Part shown: positions 53,559 through 63,113 of the stretch, one piece after another
How the letters are laid out: every line of letters starts with the position of its first letter
How positions within the stretch are numbered: the stretch's first letter is position 1
Source of the DNA: Candidatus Parepulonipiscium sp. PG-Nuni2H_MBin01
GTDB lineage: Bacteria; Bacillota; Clostridia; Lachnospirales; Cellulosilyticaceae
NCBI GenBank assembly: GCA_001994995.1
Contig: MDJM01000027.1
Location: forward strand, 1 to 64,000
DNA: 64,000 nucleotides
Direction of reading: 5' to 3'
Notes under the pieces: generated by a model
What the model was told of the DNA's origin: nothing
What the model saw: the letters and a program-made list of their open reading frames with translations, nothing else
Database searches by the model: none
Translations under genes and position numbers: made by a program

Positions 53559-54491
53559 TTACCTTTTTAATATTTTACGGTTTTTAACATCAATCTTTAA
53601 CATTTTTACCAAATTGACAGTTAGGCTCATTAAATATTTAATAACTATTCCTGAAAACACAGCGATACTAATCAAAATAGGATATTGTTTTAAATAATGC
53701 TTTTTATAAAACAACCACATAGTAGAATGCATGTTGTATATTACACGCGCTTTTATTGCCTTAGAAGAGCTAGAACTACCGCCTTTAAAGTGCGTTATCT
53801 TAACACGCGGATAATAAATGATTTTAAAACCAGCTTGTTTAATACGATAACACCAATCGATATCCTCGCCATACATAAAGTAGTCTTCATCAAGTGCGCC
53901 AACTGTTTTTATGACCTCACGAGGAACTAGCATAAACGCACCAGTAAGACAATCCACTTCGCCAACCTCATCTTCATCGCGATACGCTGCGCAGTATGCT
54001 CCGTACTTCTTAGGATTAATCTTATGCATGCCTAACATATAATACAATGAGGCCAGTGGAGTCGGAAACCCCCTTTTACATGCGTGGTCAAGCTTGCCAT
54101 TTGGCAAAACAACCTTACAACCTAAGGCACCAATAGGCACACCTTTCTTTTGTTTATATTTCTCCATAACATTAACACAAGCAGACAGTACATTCGGCTC
54201 TAGAGTAGTATCTGAATTTAGTAACAAAATATACTTACCAGACGACTTTCTTATCCCTAGATTATTCCCTTTAGCAAAACCCTCATTAACTTGATTGAGG
54301 ATAAACTTAATTAATCCGCTATCGATTTGCTGACTAAATTCAAACCTTAATACATCTGCACTTCCATCGCCAGAAGCGTTATCCACCAAAATAATCTCGT
54401 ACTTAAAATTCACCTTTTGCTTTAGTATAGAACGAATTGCCTGAGAAGTTAATTCACATGTTCTATAATTGACAATTATAATAGATAGCAT
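53559..54491 (-). CDS. Family 2 glycosyltransferase
   Basis: 310 residues with the GT-A fold start LSIIIVNYRTCELTSQAI, VDNASGDGSADVL, the DxD-like LLLNSDTTL, and CLTGAFMLVPREV..FMYGEDIDWCYR, as in rhamnosyl-type transferases. The C-terminus has one hydrophobic segment (about 270-295). It would transfer a sugar to a lipid-linked glycan on the cytoplasmic face. It is divergent from the polyprenyl glycosylphosphotransferase gene, which would start the same glycan. Confidence 0.88.
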   Translation of the reverse strand: MLSIIIVNYRTCELTSQAIRSILKQKVNFKYEIILVDNASGDGSADVLRFEFSQQIDSGLIKFILNQVNEGFAKGNNLGIRKSSGKYILLLNSDTTLEPNVLSACVNVMEKYKQKKGVPIGALGCKVVLPNGKLDHACKRGFPTPLASLYYMLGMHKINPKKYGAYCAAYRDEDEVGEVDCLTGAFMLVPREVIKTVGALDEDYFMYGEDIDWCYRIKQAGFKIIYYPRVKITHFKGGSSSSSKAIKARVIYNMHSTMWLFYKKHYLKQYPILISIAVFSGIVIKYLMSLTVNLVKMLKIDVKNRKILKR

Positions 54492-54631
54492 CCAAAATTC
54501 CTTTCTGTAAGTTATTTTCCTTTAGTATACAACTAAACTATTATACACTTCAAGCCCTTTGGTGGCTGTATAATTTTAGTAGGTGTTTTTTTTCTGTATA
54601 TGTTTAAACTAAATAAAAAGGAGGATTAGCG

Positions 54632-56080
54632 ATGATACGAGAAAATCAATCTTATTTAAATAACCTACGCGTAGCACTGGATATTATAGTAGCTTGGTTA
54701 TCCTTTGCACTCGCATATTTTATTAGATTTAAACTTATAGGGGGAGTTCTATCTATTTCACTTAGGGAACTGCTGTTACCAATAGCAATAATTATACCTA
54801 TAATTTGGATTTTATATTATCTTTTTGACTTATACAGCCCTCTTAGAGTGAAGTCTATACATAAGGAAGTTATGAGTATAATGAAAGCGAACTTACTCGC
54901 ATATCTTATCTTCTTTGTGGCTTTGTACCTATTTAATGAGCCTAATTACTCTAGGTGGCTAGTAACTATATTTTTCATTATAAACACTATGGCAGCTAGT
55001 GCTATGCGTGCTGTTATAAAAAACATTTTGCATAAGTATAGAAAGTCTGGCTATAACTTAAAACATTGCATAGTAATTGGCACAACGCCAACGGCTAGCG
55101 ATTTTATTACAAAAATTAAGCATAATGCGTATTGGGGATATAACATTTGCGGAATAGTGGAGGCTACTTACTTTGAAAAGCCGATAATAACAGCAGCGCT
55201 GGCAGGAGAGATTGATTTAAGTACAAAGTATGCAAATGCTTTTGCTGGGTATAGCGTTTTAGGCCATGTATCTAACTTAGAAGAGATTTTAAATAACAAT
55301 GATATTGATATAATTTTTATCGCATTAGAAGGAGAGCATCAAGTTTATTTAAAAAAGATACTTTATGTTTGCGAAAAGTCAGGCGTTAAAACTAATATAA
55401 TCCCTTACTACCATAGATATGTTCCAGCCAAGCCGTATATGGATGATTTAGATGGGCTACCAGTTATTGATGTTAGGCATGTGCCGCTTGATAACATATT
55501 TAAATGGTTTGTAAAACGCTTTTTTGATATAGTTCTTTCTATTATAATTATTATTTTAATATCACCCGTTCTTATCTTTTCGGCTATAATGATAAAGTTA
55601 TCTTCAAAAGGCCCTATATTATTTAAACAAGAACGAGTGGGGTTAGATAGAAAACCTTTTCAAATGTATAAGTTTCGTTCTATGCGTGTGCAAAGCGCAG
55701 AAACTGAAAAAAGTCAATGGACTACTAAAAACGACCCGAGGAAGACTGCTTGGGGAAGCTTTATGAGAAAAACTAGCATTGATGAATTGCCACAATTTTT
55801 TAACGTATTAAAAGGTGATATGTCTATAGTGGGGCCAAGGCCGGAGCGACCTTATTTTGTGGATAAGTTTAAAGAGGAAATTCCGCGTTATATGATTAAA
55901 CATCAAGTTCGCCCAGGTATTACGGGCTGGGCACAGGTGAATGGTTTGCGCGGTGACACTTCTATTGAGGAGCGTATTGCATATGATTTATATTATATTG
56001 AAAACTGGGAATTCCTTTTTGATGTAAAAATCATTTTTCTAACGATTTTTAAAGGTTTTATTAATAAAAACGCTTATTAG
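54632..56080 (+). CDS. Polyprenyl glycosylphosphotransferase
   Basis: 482 residues of the WbaP/CpsE type. Four to five N-terminal membrane segments, a middle CoA-binding-like domain (HCIVIGTTPTASDFITKI, NDIDIIFIALEG), a further membrane helix, and the C-terminal bacterial sugar transferase domain with FKQERVGLDRKPFQMYKFRSM, DELPQFFNVLKGDMSIVGPRP and the GITGWAQVNGLRGDT end. It loads the first sugar phosphate onto undecaprenyl phosphate to begin a surface polysaccharide. GGAGG lies 8 bases before the ATG. It is divergent from the GT2/ligase pair. Confidence 0.93.
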   Translation: MIRENQSYLNNLRVALDIIVAWLSFALAYFIRFKLIGGVLSISLRELLLPIAIIIPIIWILYYLFDLYSPLRVKSIHKEVMSIMKANLLAYLIFFVALYLFNEPNYSRWLVTIFFIINTMAASAMRAVIKNILHKYRKSGYNLKHCIVIGTTPTASDFITKIKHNAYWGYNICGIVEATYFEKPIITAALAGEIDLSTKYANAFAGYSVLGHVSNLEEILNNNDIDIIFIALEGEHQVYLKKILYVCEKSGVKTNIIPYYHRYVPAKPYMDDLDGLPVIDVRHVPLDNIFKWFVKRFFDIVLSIIIIILISPVLIFSAIMIKLSSKGPILFKQERVGLDRKPFQMYKFRSMRVQSAETEKSQWTTKNDPRKTAWGSFMRKTSIDELPQFFNVLKGDMSIVGPRPERPYFVDKFKEEIPRYMIKHQVRPGITGWAQVNGLRGDTSIEERIAYDLYYIENWEFLFDVKIIFLTIFKGFINKNAY

Positions 56081-56087
56081 GCTTTAT

Positions 56088-56123
56088 AAAAAAGGACGCA
56101 GGTTAAAGTCAGCGTCCTTTTTT
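56088..56123. terminator. Bidirectional terminator
   Basis: AAAAAAGGACGC and GCGTCCTTTTTT pair over a 12-base loop between convergent genes. Confidence 0.9.
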
Positions 56124-56138
56124 AGTTCTAAAAATTAA

Positions 56139-57710
56139 TCAACACTCCACATATACAATAGCGCAAGTATGAGCGTTTTTCTTATCGCTATAATTAATAG
56201 CAACAACCACAATACTGCGCTTATACAACTGCAAATACTTAGCAAAATACTCGCGCGCCATAATATGTTTTAAAATAGTTTTAGTACTGCTGTTAAGTTT
56301 AAGCTCTACAACAATAGGTAAATCACAACTGCTTTTAGGATGAAAACTAAAACCTAAAAATCCGTTAGTACTATGCTCCTCACGCTTAATTTTATACTTA
56401 TTTCGAGCACACAAATAAGCTAACGTTAGCATGCAACCGACGTTGTTTTCATCAGCATAATTAAAAATTTCGCTACTATAAATATCATGAACAATTTGAG
56501 CAACTTTTTTACTATCTTTATTTAACGTCGCTGGCAATATCTCATCAAAATCTTGTTGCTGTCCAAAATAGCGTTGGGTCAAAGCTAATTCAAATTCAAC
56601 CATTAATTCATAATTAGGAATTCTAACTTCTTCATTATAATAAGTTAAAAAGCCCCATGTTAGCATTGCGCTATAAATTTGCTTACGATTTTTTGGTTTA
56701 CGCGACCCAGCTCTAAATTCTTTAGTAATATTAATCGCAATGCCTTCGCCATTTATCATGGTTATAATATCATTCACAATGTCGGGTGTTAAATAATCCA
56801 CTATATCAGCAGTTCCCCAGTAGCTCTGACATTCGTTATTTCTAACCGCTTCAATTACACTTCGCGGATTAAATATTTTAATTCCACTAGCAGTTGTATA
56901 GCCATTGTACCAATAGCGCATATCTAGCTTATTATGCGCTTCATCTTCAGAAAATCCATAAAATCTACCACACGCTTTATCCTTTAAAACAGTACACAGC
57001 AGTTCAACTTCATCTTCAGTAAATCCAAAAAAGCTATCGAACACTTTATCTTTTAAAAAAGTAAACTCACTAAACATATTTAAAGCTGAACATGTGGTGG
57101 ATTGTTTAATCGGCAATATTCCGGTCATATAACATAGCGCTACATAGCTTCTGCCTTTTAATAAGTTAATTAAAAAATCTAAAAATTTATTGTGATTTTT
57201 AATATAGATTGATTTATTGAATATAAAATCCCACTCGTCTAATAAAAATATAAACTTTTCATTTGTTTGCGTATATATTGCGCTTAACATATCTGCAACC
57301 TCATTGTATTGCGATAAGTTTAGCTTTGGATATGCTTGTTGTAAATCGTTAGATAAAAAGGTAATTATACGATTGATATAGCCATCATAAGTATTGTTTT
57401 TAGTATCTACGTTGGAAAAATCTATTTTGATGATATTGTATTTGTTTAAATGCGCTTTATAAGATTTCGTTCGGCTAATTTTTAAGTTGCTAAACAGTCG
57501 CTTACTATTATTTTTTTTACCATAATACGCATCTAATAAATATACAATTTGGGATTTGCCAAATCTTCTAGGCCTTGTAATGCATACAAATTTCCCATCA
57601 GTGTTTATTCTTTCGTTAAGTAATTGAATTATCATTGATTTATCTACATATAATTTGCCGGCTACTATATCTTTAAAATTTTCATATCCATCTTTAGTGT
57701 TTAAGTACAT
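56139..57710 (-). CDS. AAA-ATPase-like / PD-(D/E)XK nuclease-like protein
   Basis: 523 residues of the type often annotated as AAA-ATPase-like plus PDDEXK_9. The N-terminus DGYENFKDIVAGKLYVDKSMII is a hallmark; a Walker-A-like loop RPRRFGKSQIV and a Walker-B-like FIFLLDEWDFIF follow. The C-terminal domain has LGFSFHPKSSCDLPIVVELKL, whose Glu-x-Lys (VELKL) fits a nuclease core, and a terminal IVVVAINYSDKK segment. Such genes are multicopy in many anaerobes and have no established function; they are suspected mobile or defence-related. GGAGGTGA precedes the ATG. It stands alone between convergent and divergent neighbours. Confidence 0.8.
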   Translation of the reverse strand: MYLNTKDGYENFKDIVAGKLYVDKSMIIQLLNERINTDGKFVCITRPRRFGKSQIVYLLDAYYGKKNNSKRLFSNLKISRTKSYKAHLNKYNIIKIDFSNVDTKNNTYDGYINRIITFLSNDLQQAYPKLNLSQYNEVADMLSAIYTQTNEKFIFLLDEWDFIFNKSIYIKNHNKFLDFLINLLKGRSYVALCYMTGILPIKQSTTCSALNMFSEFTFLKDKVFDSFFGFTEDEVELLCTVLKDKACGRFYGFSEDEAHNKLDMRYWYNGYTTASGIKIFNPRSVIEAVRNNECQSYWGTADIVDYLTPDIVNDIITMINGEGIAINITKEFRAGSRKPKNRKQIYSAMLTWGFLTYYNEEVRIPNYELMVEFELALTQRYFGQQQDFDEILPATLNKDSKKVAQIVHDIYSSEIFNYADENNVGCMLTLAYLCARNKYKIKREEHSTNGFLGFSFHPKSSCDLPIVVELKLNSSTKTILKHIMAREYFAKYLQLYKRSIVVVAINYSDKKNAHTCAIVYVEC

Positions 57711-57766
57711 CTTGTCACCTCCTATTACTTGATTTTAATAAATAAATTTTAACACACTAATAAACA

Positions 57767-57786
57767 TTGTAAAGTCCCGTTTACAA
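57767..57786. promoter_or_regulatory. Inverted repeat between divergent genes
   Basis: TTGTAAA-gtcccg-TTTACAA, perfect 7-base arms, in the 132-base spacer between the AAA/nuclease gene and the parvulin gene. A possible operator for either. Confidence 0.4.
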
Positions 57787-57842
57787 ACTAATAGAATGGT
57801 GTTAAACTTTATAGGTACAATATAAAAAAAGGAGAAATAAAT

Positions 57843-58586
57843 ATGAATAATCAAGTAGTAGCAACAGTGAATGGCAAAGATATTACCGAAAAAGATGTAA
57901 ATAGTTTATTAAGAAGCTTAGGGCAACAAGGCGCTAGTCTTAGAGGGCCAGAAGGTAGAAAGAAGCTAATTGATGAGCTAGTGGCGCAGGAATTATTTTA
58001 TTTAAATGCGTTAGAGCAAGGTGATGACAAGGATGAGGAATTTTTAATTGCCCTTGAAGAGATGAAAGTTTCTTTGTTAAAGCAGTACGCGCTTAATAAG
58101 GTTGTAGCGCCAATTACTGCAACTGACGATGAGGTTAGAGAGTATTTTGATACTAATAAGCAAATGTTTGTGCAGCCTCCTGTAGCAAAAGCTAGTCACA
58201 TTTTGGTTAAGACTAAAGAGGAAATTGATAATATTGCTGCTGAAATTAGTGGAGGTAAATCGTTTGAAGATGCTGCTAGGGAGTATTCTCAGTGTCCTTC
58301 TAAAGAGCGCGGTGGTGATTTAGGTGAATTTTCTCCTGGCATGATGGTGCCTGAGTTTGAGAAAGTTGCTTTTAGTATGGAGCCAAATCAAATTAGTGAG
58401 CCTTTGCAAACGCCTTTTGGTTATCATATTATTAAGCTTGATTATTTAAAAGAAGGTGGCGAGCCTAAGTTTGAGGAGTATGCGCCACAAATTAAAGAAA
58501 CTTATTTAAATACTAAGCGCCAGAATACTTATATGGACTGGGTTGTTAAGCTTATGGATAAATATGAAGTTAAAGTTCATGAGTAG
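57843..58586 (+). CDS. Parvulin-type peptidyl-prolyl isomerase, cytosolic
   Basis: 247 residues with a SurA/trigger-like helical N-terminal part (about 1-105) and a PpiC domain (about 112-205: KASHILVKTKEEID, CPSKERGGDLGEFSPGMMVPEFEKVAFSM, TPFGYHIIKL). There is no signal peptide or lipobox, unlike PrsA-type foldases, so it should act inside the cell on proline bonds of new proteins. GGAG lies 8 bases before the ATG. hisS follows after 113 bases. Confidence 0.9.
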   Translation: MNNQVVATVNGKDITEKDVNSLLRSLGQQGASLRGPEGRKKLIDELVAQELFYLNALEQGDDKDEEFLIALEEMKVSLLKQYALNKVVAPITATDDEVREYFDTNKQMFVQPPVAKASHILVKTKEEIDNIAAEISGGKSFEDAAREYSQCPSKERGGDLGEFSPGMMVPEFEKVAFSMEPNQISEPLQTPFGYHIIKLDYLKEGGEPKFEEYAPQIKETYLNTKRQNTYMDWVVKLMDKYEVKVHE

Positions 58587-58699
58587 TATTTTTAGAATTT
58601 TTATGCTAATAACGCCTACTGATTTTAGATATTGGTAAAGCAGCAGATTGGTTTAAAAAGTGGATTTTGTGGAAAAACTTAAGAGAGTGAGGTGGTAAC

Positions 58700-59950
58700 A
58701 TGGGTATTAATGCTCTTAAAGGCACAAAAGATATTTTTGGTGAGGACATAAGGAAGTTGTTGTTTTTGGAAAGTACTATTCGCAACTTATGTGTGGATTT
58801 TGGTTTTAATGAAATTAGAACGCCAATATTTGAACTTACGCATTTGTTCCAGCGCGGTGTTGGTGATACTACTGATATTGTGCAAAAGGAAATGTATTCG
58901 TTTGTAGATAAAGGCGATAATAATATTACGTTAAAGCCAGAGAGTACTGCGCCAGTAGTGCGCGCTTATCTCGAACATAGTATGGCGGCTGATGTGCAGC
59001 CCACTAAGCTTTATTATATTTCGCCTACGTTTAGGTATGAGCGCCCGGAGGCTGGACGGCAACGTCAGTTTCATCAGTTTGGTGTGGAGATGTTTGGTTC
59101 TGAGTCTGCTAGTGCTGATGCTGAGGTAATTAGTGTTGGCTATACGTTGCTTAATAGGCTTGGCGTTGGTAATGTAGCTTTGCACATTAATTCGTTAGGT
59201 TGCTCAGATTGTAGAGCTAAGTATAATGAGCAGTTAAAAGCATTTTTGGAAACTAAAACTGATAGTTTATGTACTTTATGTAATGAACGGCGTGAAAAAA
59301 ATCCATTGCGTGTGTTGGATTGTAAAAATGAGAATTGCCAAGTTTTATTTAATGATGCTCCTACTACGTTAGATGTGTTAGATGAGCAGTGTAGTACTCA
59401 TTTTGAGACGTTAAAAGCACTTTTAACCGCTATGGAAATACCGTTTGTAGTCGACCCTACCATTGTGCGCGGTCTTGATTACTATACTAAAACGGTGTTT
59501 GAGTTTATTTCAACTGATATTTCTCTTGGCACTATATGTGGTGGTGGCCGATATGATAAGTTGGTGGAAGAGATAGGCGGTAAGCCAACTCCAGCTGTAG
59601 GGTTTGGTGCTGGTATCGAGCGATTTTTAATGATTTGTAATTATGATTTACCACAACCAACGCGCGATATATTTATAGGTTATCGCGGTTGTATGGTGGA
59701 AGCGTTTAAACTTGTAAATAAGTTACGCCAAGCTGGTATTGGTGCTGATAGCGACCATTTAGCTCGCAGTGTTAAAGCACAGATGAAGTATGCGTATAAA
59801 CTTGGTTCTAAGTATGCAGGTATTATTGGCGAGAGTGAACTGGAGTCTGGTGAGTTATTGCTAAAGGATTTGCAGACTGGTGAGCAGTATAAAGTTAGTT
59901 TAAATGATGTTGATGACATTTGTCGTCTAATAAAAAAGGAGAGTCCGTAA
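58700..59950 (+). CDS. hisS: Histidyl-tRNA synthetase
   Basis: A class II aminoacyl-tRNA synthetase of 416 residues. Motif 1 lies near FNEIRTPIFE, motif 2 is FRYERPEAGRQRQFHQFGVE, the histidine-binding segment is VRGLDYYTKTVFEF and motif 3 ends in GFGAGIERFLM. A Cys-rich insertion (CSDC, CTLC, CKNENC), seen in Firmicutes HisRS, may bind zinc. GAGGTGG lies about 4 bases before the ATG. I looked for a T-box leader upstream and found none. Its last codons are part of the terminator hairpin. Confidence 0.95.
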   Translation: MGINALKGTKDIFGEDIRKLLFLESTIRNLCVDFGFNEIRTPIFELTHLFQRGVGDTTDIVQKEMYSFVDKGDNNITLKPESTAPVVRAYLEHSMAADVQPTKLYYISPTFRYERPEAGRQRQFHQFGVEMFGSESASADAEVISVGYTLLNRLGVGNVALHINSLGCSDCRAKYNEQLKAFLETKTDSLCTLCNERREKNPLRVLDCKNENCQVLFNDAPTTLDVLDEQCSTHFETLKALLTAMEIPFVVDPTIVRGLDYYTKTVFEFISTDISLGTICGGGRYDKLVEEIGGKPTPAVGFGAGIERFLMICNYDLPQPTRDIFIGYRGCMVEAFKLVNKLRQAGIGADSDHLARSVKAQMKYAYKLGSKYAGIIGESELESGELLLKDLQTGEQYKVSLNDVDDICRLIKKESP

Positions 59951-59965
59951 TGGATTCTCCTTTTT
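59933..59965. terminator. Bidirectional terminator overlapping the hisS end
   Basis: AAAAAGGAGAGTCC pairs with GGATTCTCCTTTTT over GTAAT, with one G-T pair. It contains the hisS stop codon and lies next to the malQ stop. Confidence 0.9.
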
Positions 59966-59968
59966 AGT

Positions 59969-61576
59969 TTATTGAAAGTCTTTAGCATGTTTCATATTTT
60001 TAGTGTCAAACTTATAAGCAAGTTTTTTAACCGTTGCAATTGGACGACGGACAATTTGTACGCTGAAAACATCTGGATTACCTTGATCTCGTCCATATAA
60101 TTTAGTTAAATCTTTTAACTTCTTCGCTAACTCATCAGATAAATCCTCAGCTTTTACACGCCATTGCCAGTTACCACCCAAAGTAGAAGGCAAGTTCATT
60201 CTAGCTTCATTACCAAGTCCTAGTAAATCTTGCATTTGCACTATAGCAAGGTTGCTTACGCTAGCCCAAGCGCATCTGATTATGTCCCAGTGCAGATTGT
60301 CTATATCTGTAACGTTTAAATATTTCATACAATGCTTAACGTCTTCAGGGCTACCTGTAGTGTCAATCCAACCGCGCAATGTATCATTATCATGAGTTCC
60401 TGTATAAACGATGCAATTTTTATCGTAAAAATAAGGTAAGAAGCTACTAGGCTCTTTAGGGTAAAATGCAAATTGTAAAACTTTCATACCCGGATAACCT
60501 GCTTCTTCCAAAAATGCATCTAGCCCTGGAGTAATGTGCCCTAAGTCTTCTGCAATTATATTAAGCTCGCCTAGTTCCTCTTCGATTTTATAAAATAGCT
60601 CCATTTTAGGACCATCAACCCACTTACCATTAGCCGCCGTTTTATCTGCAGCTGGAAATTCCCAATACGCTTCAAATCCTCGGAAGTGGTCAATACGGAT
60701 AACATCAAACATAGTTAAGTTGTTTTTAATTCTATTAATCCACCATTTGTAACCCGTTTTTTTATGATAATCCCAGTTGTAAATCGGATTGCCCCAGCGT
60801 TGGCCGCCTTCAGTAAATACATCTGGTGGACAACCTGCTAATACTGTAGGTTTTCTGTTTTTATCAAACTTAAATAGTTCGGGATTAGCCCAAGCTTCAA
60901 CGCTATCGGCTGCTACGTAAATAGGAATATCGCCTATAATTTGTATGCCTAAGCTATTTGCATAATCTTTTAACGCATACCATTGTTTGAAGAAGCAGAA
61001 TTGTAAAAATTTCCAGAACCCAATTCTATCCGCCAGTTCAGTTTCATAATGCGCTAAAGCTTTAGGTTTACGCATTTTAATATCTTCATCCCACTCTTGC
61101 CATGACAATAAGTTCATTTTTTCTTTAATAGCCATATACAAAGCATATTCATCTAACCAGTGCTGTTGCGCTTTATAAAACTCAGCCATTTGCTGGGTTA
61201 GTTCGGCGCTGGATTTAGCATTTTGGTAAGCTAAATCTAGTATTTTATATCTTATTTTAAATATAGTTGAGTAATCCACATATTCAGCGTCAGTTCCAAA
61301 GTTCTCATTTTCATAATCCGCTTTACGTAGCAGTCCTTCTTTTGCTAGTTCATCTAAATCAATAAAATACGGATTGCCAGCTACGGAGCTAAATGACTGA
61401 TATGGGGAATCGCCGTAAGAAGTTTGGCCTAAGGGTAGTATTTGCCAATAAGTTTGGCCTGACTTTTTTAAAAAATCTGCAAATTCATAAGCTGCTTTTC
61501 CAAACGTGCCTATGCCATATGGTGATGGGAGTGAACTTATATGCATAAGTACTCCGCCGCTTCGTTTTAATTCCAT
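59969..61576 (-). CDS. malQ: 4-alpha-glucanotransferase (amylomaltase)
   Basis: A 535-residue GH77 enzyme that moves maltodextrin segments between chains. The start RSGGVLMHISSLPSPYGIGTFG, the nucleophile Asp in VIRIDHFRGFEAYWEFP, the acid Glu in IIAEDLGHI and the THDNDTLRGW motif are intact. AGGAGG lies 9 bases before the ATG. It is divergent from a sugar ABC transporter operon across a 211-base spacer with a long inverted repeat, which supports maltodextrin as the shared substrate. Confidence 0.94.
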   Translation of the reverse strand: MELKRSGGVLMHISSLPSPYGIGTFGKAAYEFADFLKKSGQTYWQILPLGQTSYGDSPYQSFSSVAGNPYFIDLDELAKEGLLRKADYENENFGTDAEYVDYSTIFKIRYKILDLAYQNAKSSAELTQQMAEFYKAQQHWLDEYALYMAIKEKMNLLSWQEWDEDIKMRKPKALAHYETELADRIGFWKFLQFCFFKQWYALKDYANSLGIQIIGDIPIYVAADSVEAWANPELFKFDKNRKPTVLAGCPPDVFTEGGQRWGNPIYNWDYHKKTGYKWWINRIKNNLTMFDVIRIDHFRGFEAYWEFPAADKTAANGKWVDGPKMELFYKIEEELGELNIIAEDLGHITPGLDAFLEEAGYPGMKVLQFAFYPKEPSSFLPYFYDKNCIVYTGTHDNDTLRGWIDTTGSPEDVKHCMKYLNVTDIDNLHWDIIRCAWASVSNLAIVQMQDLLGLGNEARMNLPSTLGGNWQWRVKAEDLSDELAKKLKDLTKLYGRDQGNPDVFSVQIVRRPIATVKKLAYKFDTKNMKHAKDFQ

Positions 61577-61648
61577 AGTGAAAACCTCCTGTTTATAGTC
61601 TTAATCGTTTTATAGTCTTTAGTCTTTACAAAAACTGCTAGATTATTT

Positions 61649-61680
61649 GCATGTAAAATAAAAAATTTATTTTAGTATGC
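61649..61680. promoter_or_regulatory. Long inverted repeat between malQ and the ABC operon
   Basis: Arms GCATGTAAAATAAA and TTTATTTTAGTATGC, complementary apart from a one-base length difference and one mismatch, over a 3-base centre. The position, central to a divergent promoter region, suits an operator for a maltodextrin regulator. It is not a standard LacI/CcpA site. Short direct repeats TTATAGTCTT lie just to the left (61593-61625). Confidence 0.45.
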
Positions 61681-61787
61681 GTTATTCCCATATGTTAAGG
61701 AATAATTTACACTCTATAATACAATATAATTCGGGCAATAATAGGTTAATATATATATTTAGTTGTTTTTTTTAAGGAGGCGATATA

Positions 61788-63089
61788 GTGTTTAAAAAAG
61801 CGATACTGTATTCTATGATATTTGGTATTTCTTTATCCGCAATAGGTTGTAGTAGTGATGATGAGGCGGAAATTCCTGCTGGAACTTTAGGCAGCGTTTA
61901 TTATTTAAATTTTAAACCTGAGCAAGATGGTGACTGGAAACAGTTAGCATCTATGTATACAGAATTAACAGGAGTAAGAGTAGATGTAGTAACTGCCGCC
62001 AGCGGAGAATATGAAACAACTTTGTTGTCTGAAATTGGCAAAAGCGAGGCTCCAACTTTATTTCAAGTAAATGGCCCAATCGGGCTTGAAGGATGGAGAG
62101 ATTACACTTATAACTTAGCCGGAACGCCAGTTTACCAACAGCTAAAAAGCGATGACTTTGCGCTAATAGAAGATGGTAAAGTGTGCGGCATTGCATATGT
62201 ACTGGAAACTTATGGATTAATTTATAATAAGGAATTGTTAGAGAAAGCAGGTTATACTGCTGATGACATTACTAACTTTGAAACGTTAAAAGCTGTAACA
62301 GATGATATTCAAGCTAGAAAAGATGAGTTAGGCATTAAAGGCGCGTTCGCTTCTGCTGGTTTAGATGGCAGCTCCGACTGGAGATTTAAAACTCACTTAG
62401 CTAATATACCAATTTACTATGAATATGAAAATGATGGAATAGCTACTACAGAAGCTATAAAAGGAACTTATTTAGATAATTATAAAGCCATTTGGGATTT
62501 ATATATAACAAATTCAACTACAGACCCCGCACAGCTTTCCGCTAAAACGGGTAATGATGCTGTGGCCGAATTTGTAAATGGCGATGCGATTTTTTACCAA
62601 AACGGCACATGGGCTTACAATGATATTAAATCAATTGGCGATGAAAACTTAGGCATACTTCCTATTTACATTGGCGTTGATGGTGAGGAAAACCAAGGGC
62701 TAGTTACTGGTTCTGAAAACTATTGGTGTGTAAATCAATTTGCAGCGCCAGAAGACATTCAAGCTACGCTAGACTTTTTATATTGGTGTGTGACTAGTGA
62801 TGAAGGTAAAGATATAATTGCGCATCAAATGAATTTCGTTACGCCGTTTATAGGTTTTACAGAAGAGTATTTACCAGCTAATCCGCTAATAGTTGCTGCT
62901 GATGAGTATATAACACAAGGCAAAACTAGTGTAGATTGGTGTTTTTCAACTATACCAAGTGAAGAGTGGAAAAATGGAGTTGGTTCTGCTTTAAAAGCTT
63001 ACTCAGCAGGTCTTGGAACATGGGAAGCTGTAGAAGATGCGTTTATTGATGGTTGGGAAAGTGAATATAAGTTAATGAACAGCTTTTAA
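61788..63089 (+). CDS. Maltodextrin-type ABC transporter substrate-binding lipoprotein
   Basis: 433 residues with a signal peptide ending in lipobox SAIGC (Cys at about residue 21), then family 1 binding-protein features: YYLNFKPEQDGDWKQLASMYTELTGVRVDV, TLFQVNGPIG, YVLETYGLIYNKELLEKAGY, and FYQNGTWAYNDI. The start is GTG, 7 bases after AAGGAGG. With the permease genes that follow and malQ next door, it probably binds maltodextrins or a related alpha-glucan fragment; that is inferred from context. Confidence 0.88.
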   Translation: MFKKAILYSMIFGISLSAIGCSSDDEAEIPAGTLGSVYYLNFKPEQDGDWKQLASMYTELTGVRVDVVTAASGEYETTLLSEIGKSEAPTLFQVNGPIGLEGWRDYTYNLAGTPVYQQLKSDDFALIEDGKVCGIAYVLETYGLIYNKELLEKAGYTADDITNFETLKAVTDDIQARKDELGIKGAFASAGLDGSSDWRFKTHLANIPIYYEYENDGIATTEAIKGTYLDNYKAIWDLYITNSTTDPAQLSAKTGNDAVAEFVNGDAIFYQNGTWAYNDIKSIGDENLGILPIYIGVDGEENQGLVTGSENYWCVNQFAAPEDIQATLDFLYWCVTSDEGKDIIAHQMNFVTPFIGFTEEYLPANPLIVAADEYITQGKTSVDWCFSTIPSEEWKNGVGSALKAYSAGLGTWEAVEDAFIDGWESEYKLMNSF

Positions 63090-63113
63090 GTAATTTAGAA
63101 AAGAGGGCGGGAT

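Noticed and set aside
58587-58699. T-box leader before hisS
   Set aside because: The spacer is only 113 bases, and neither the conserved T-box antiterminator motif nor a terminator hairpin is present.
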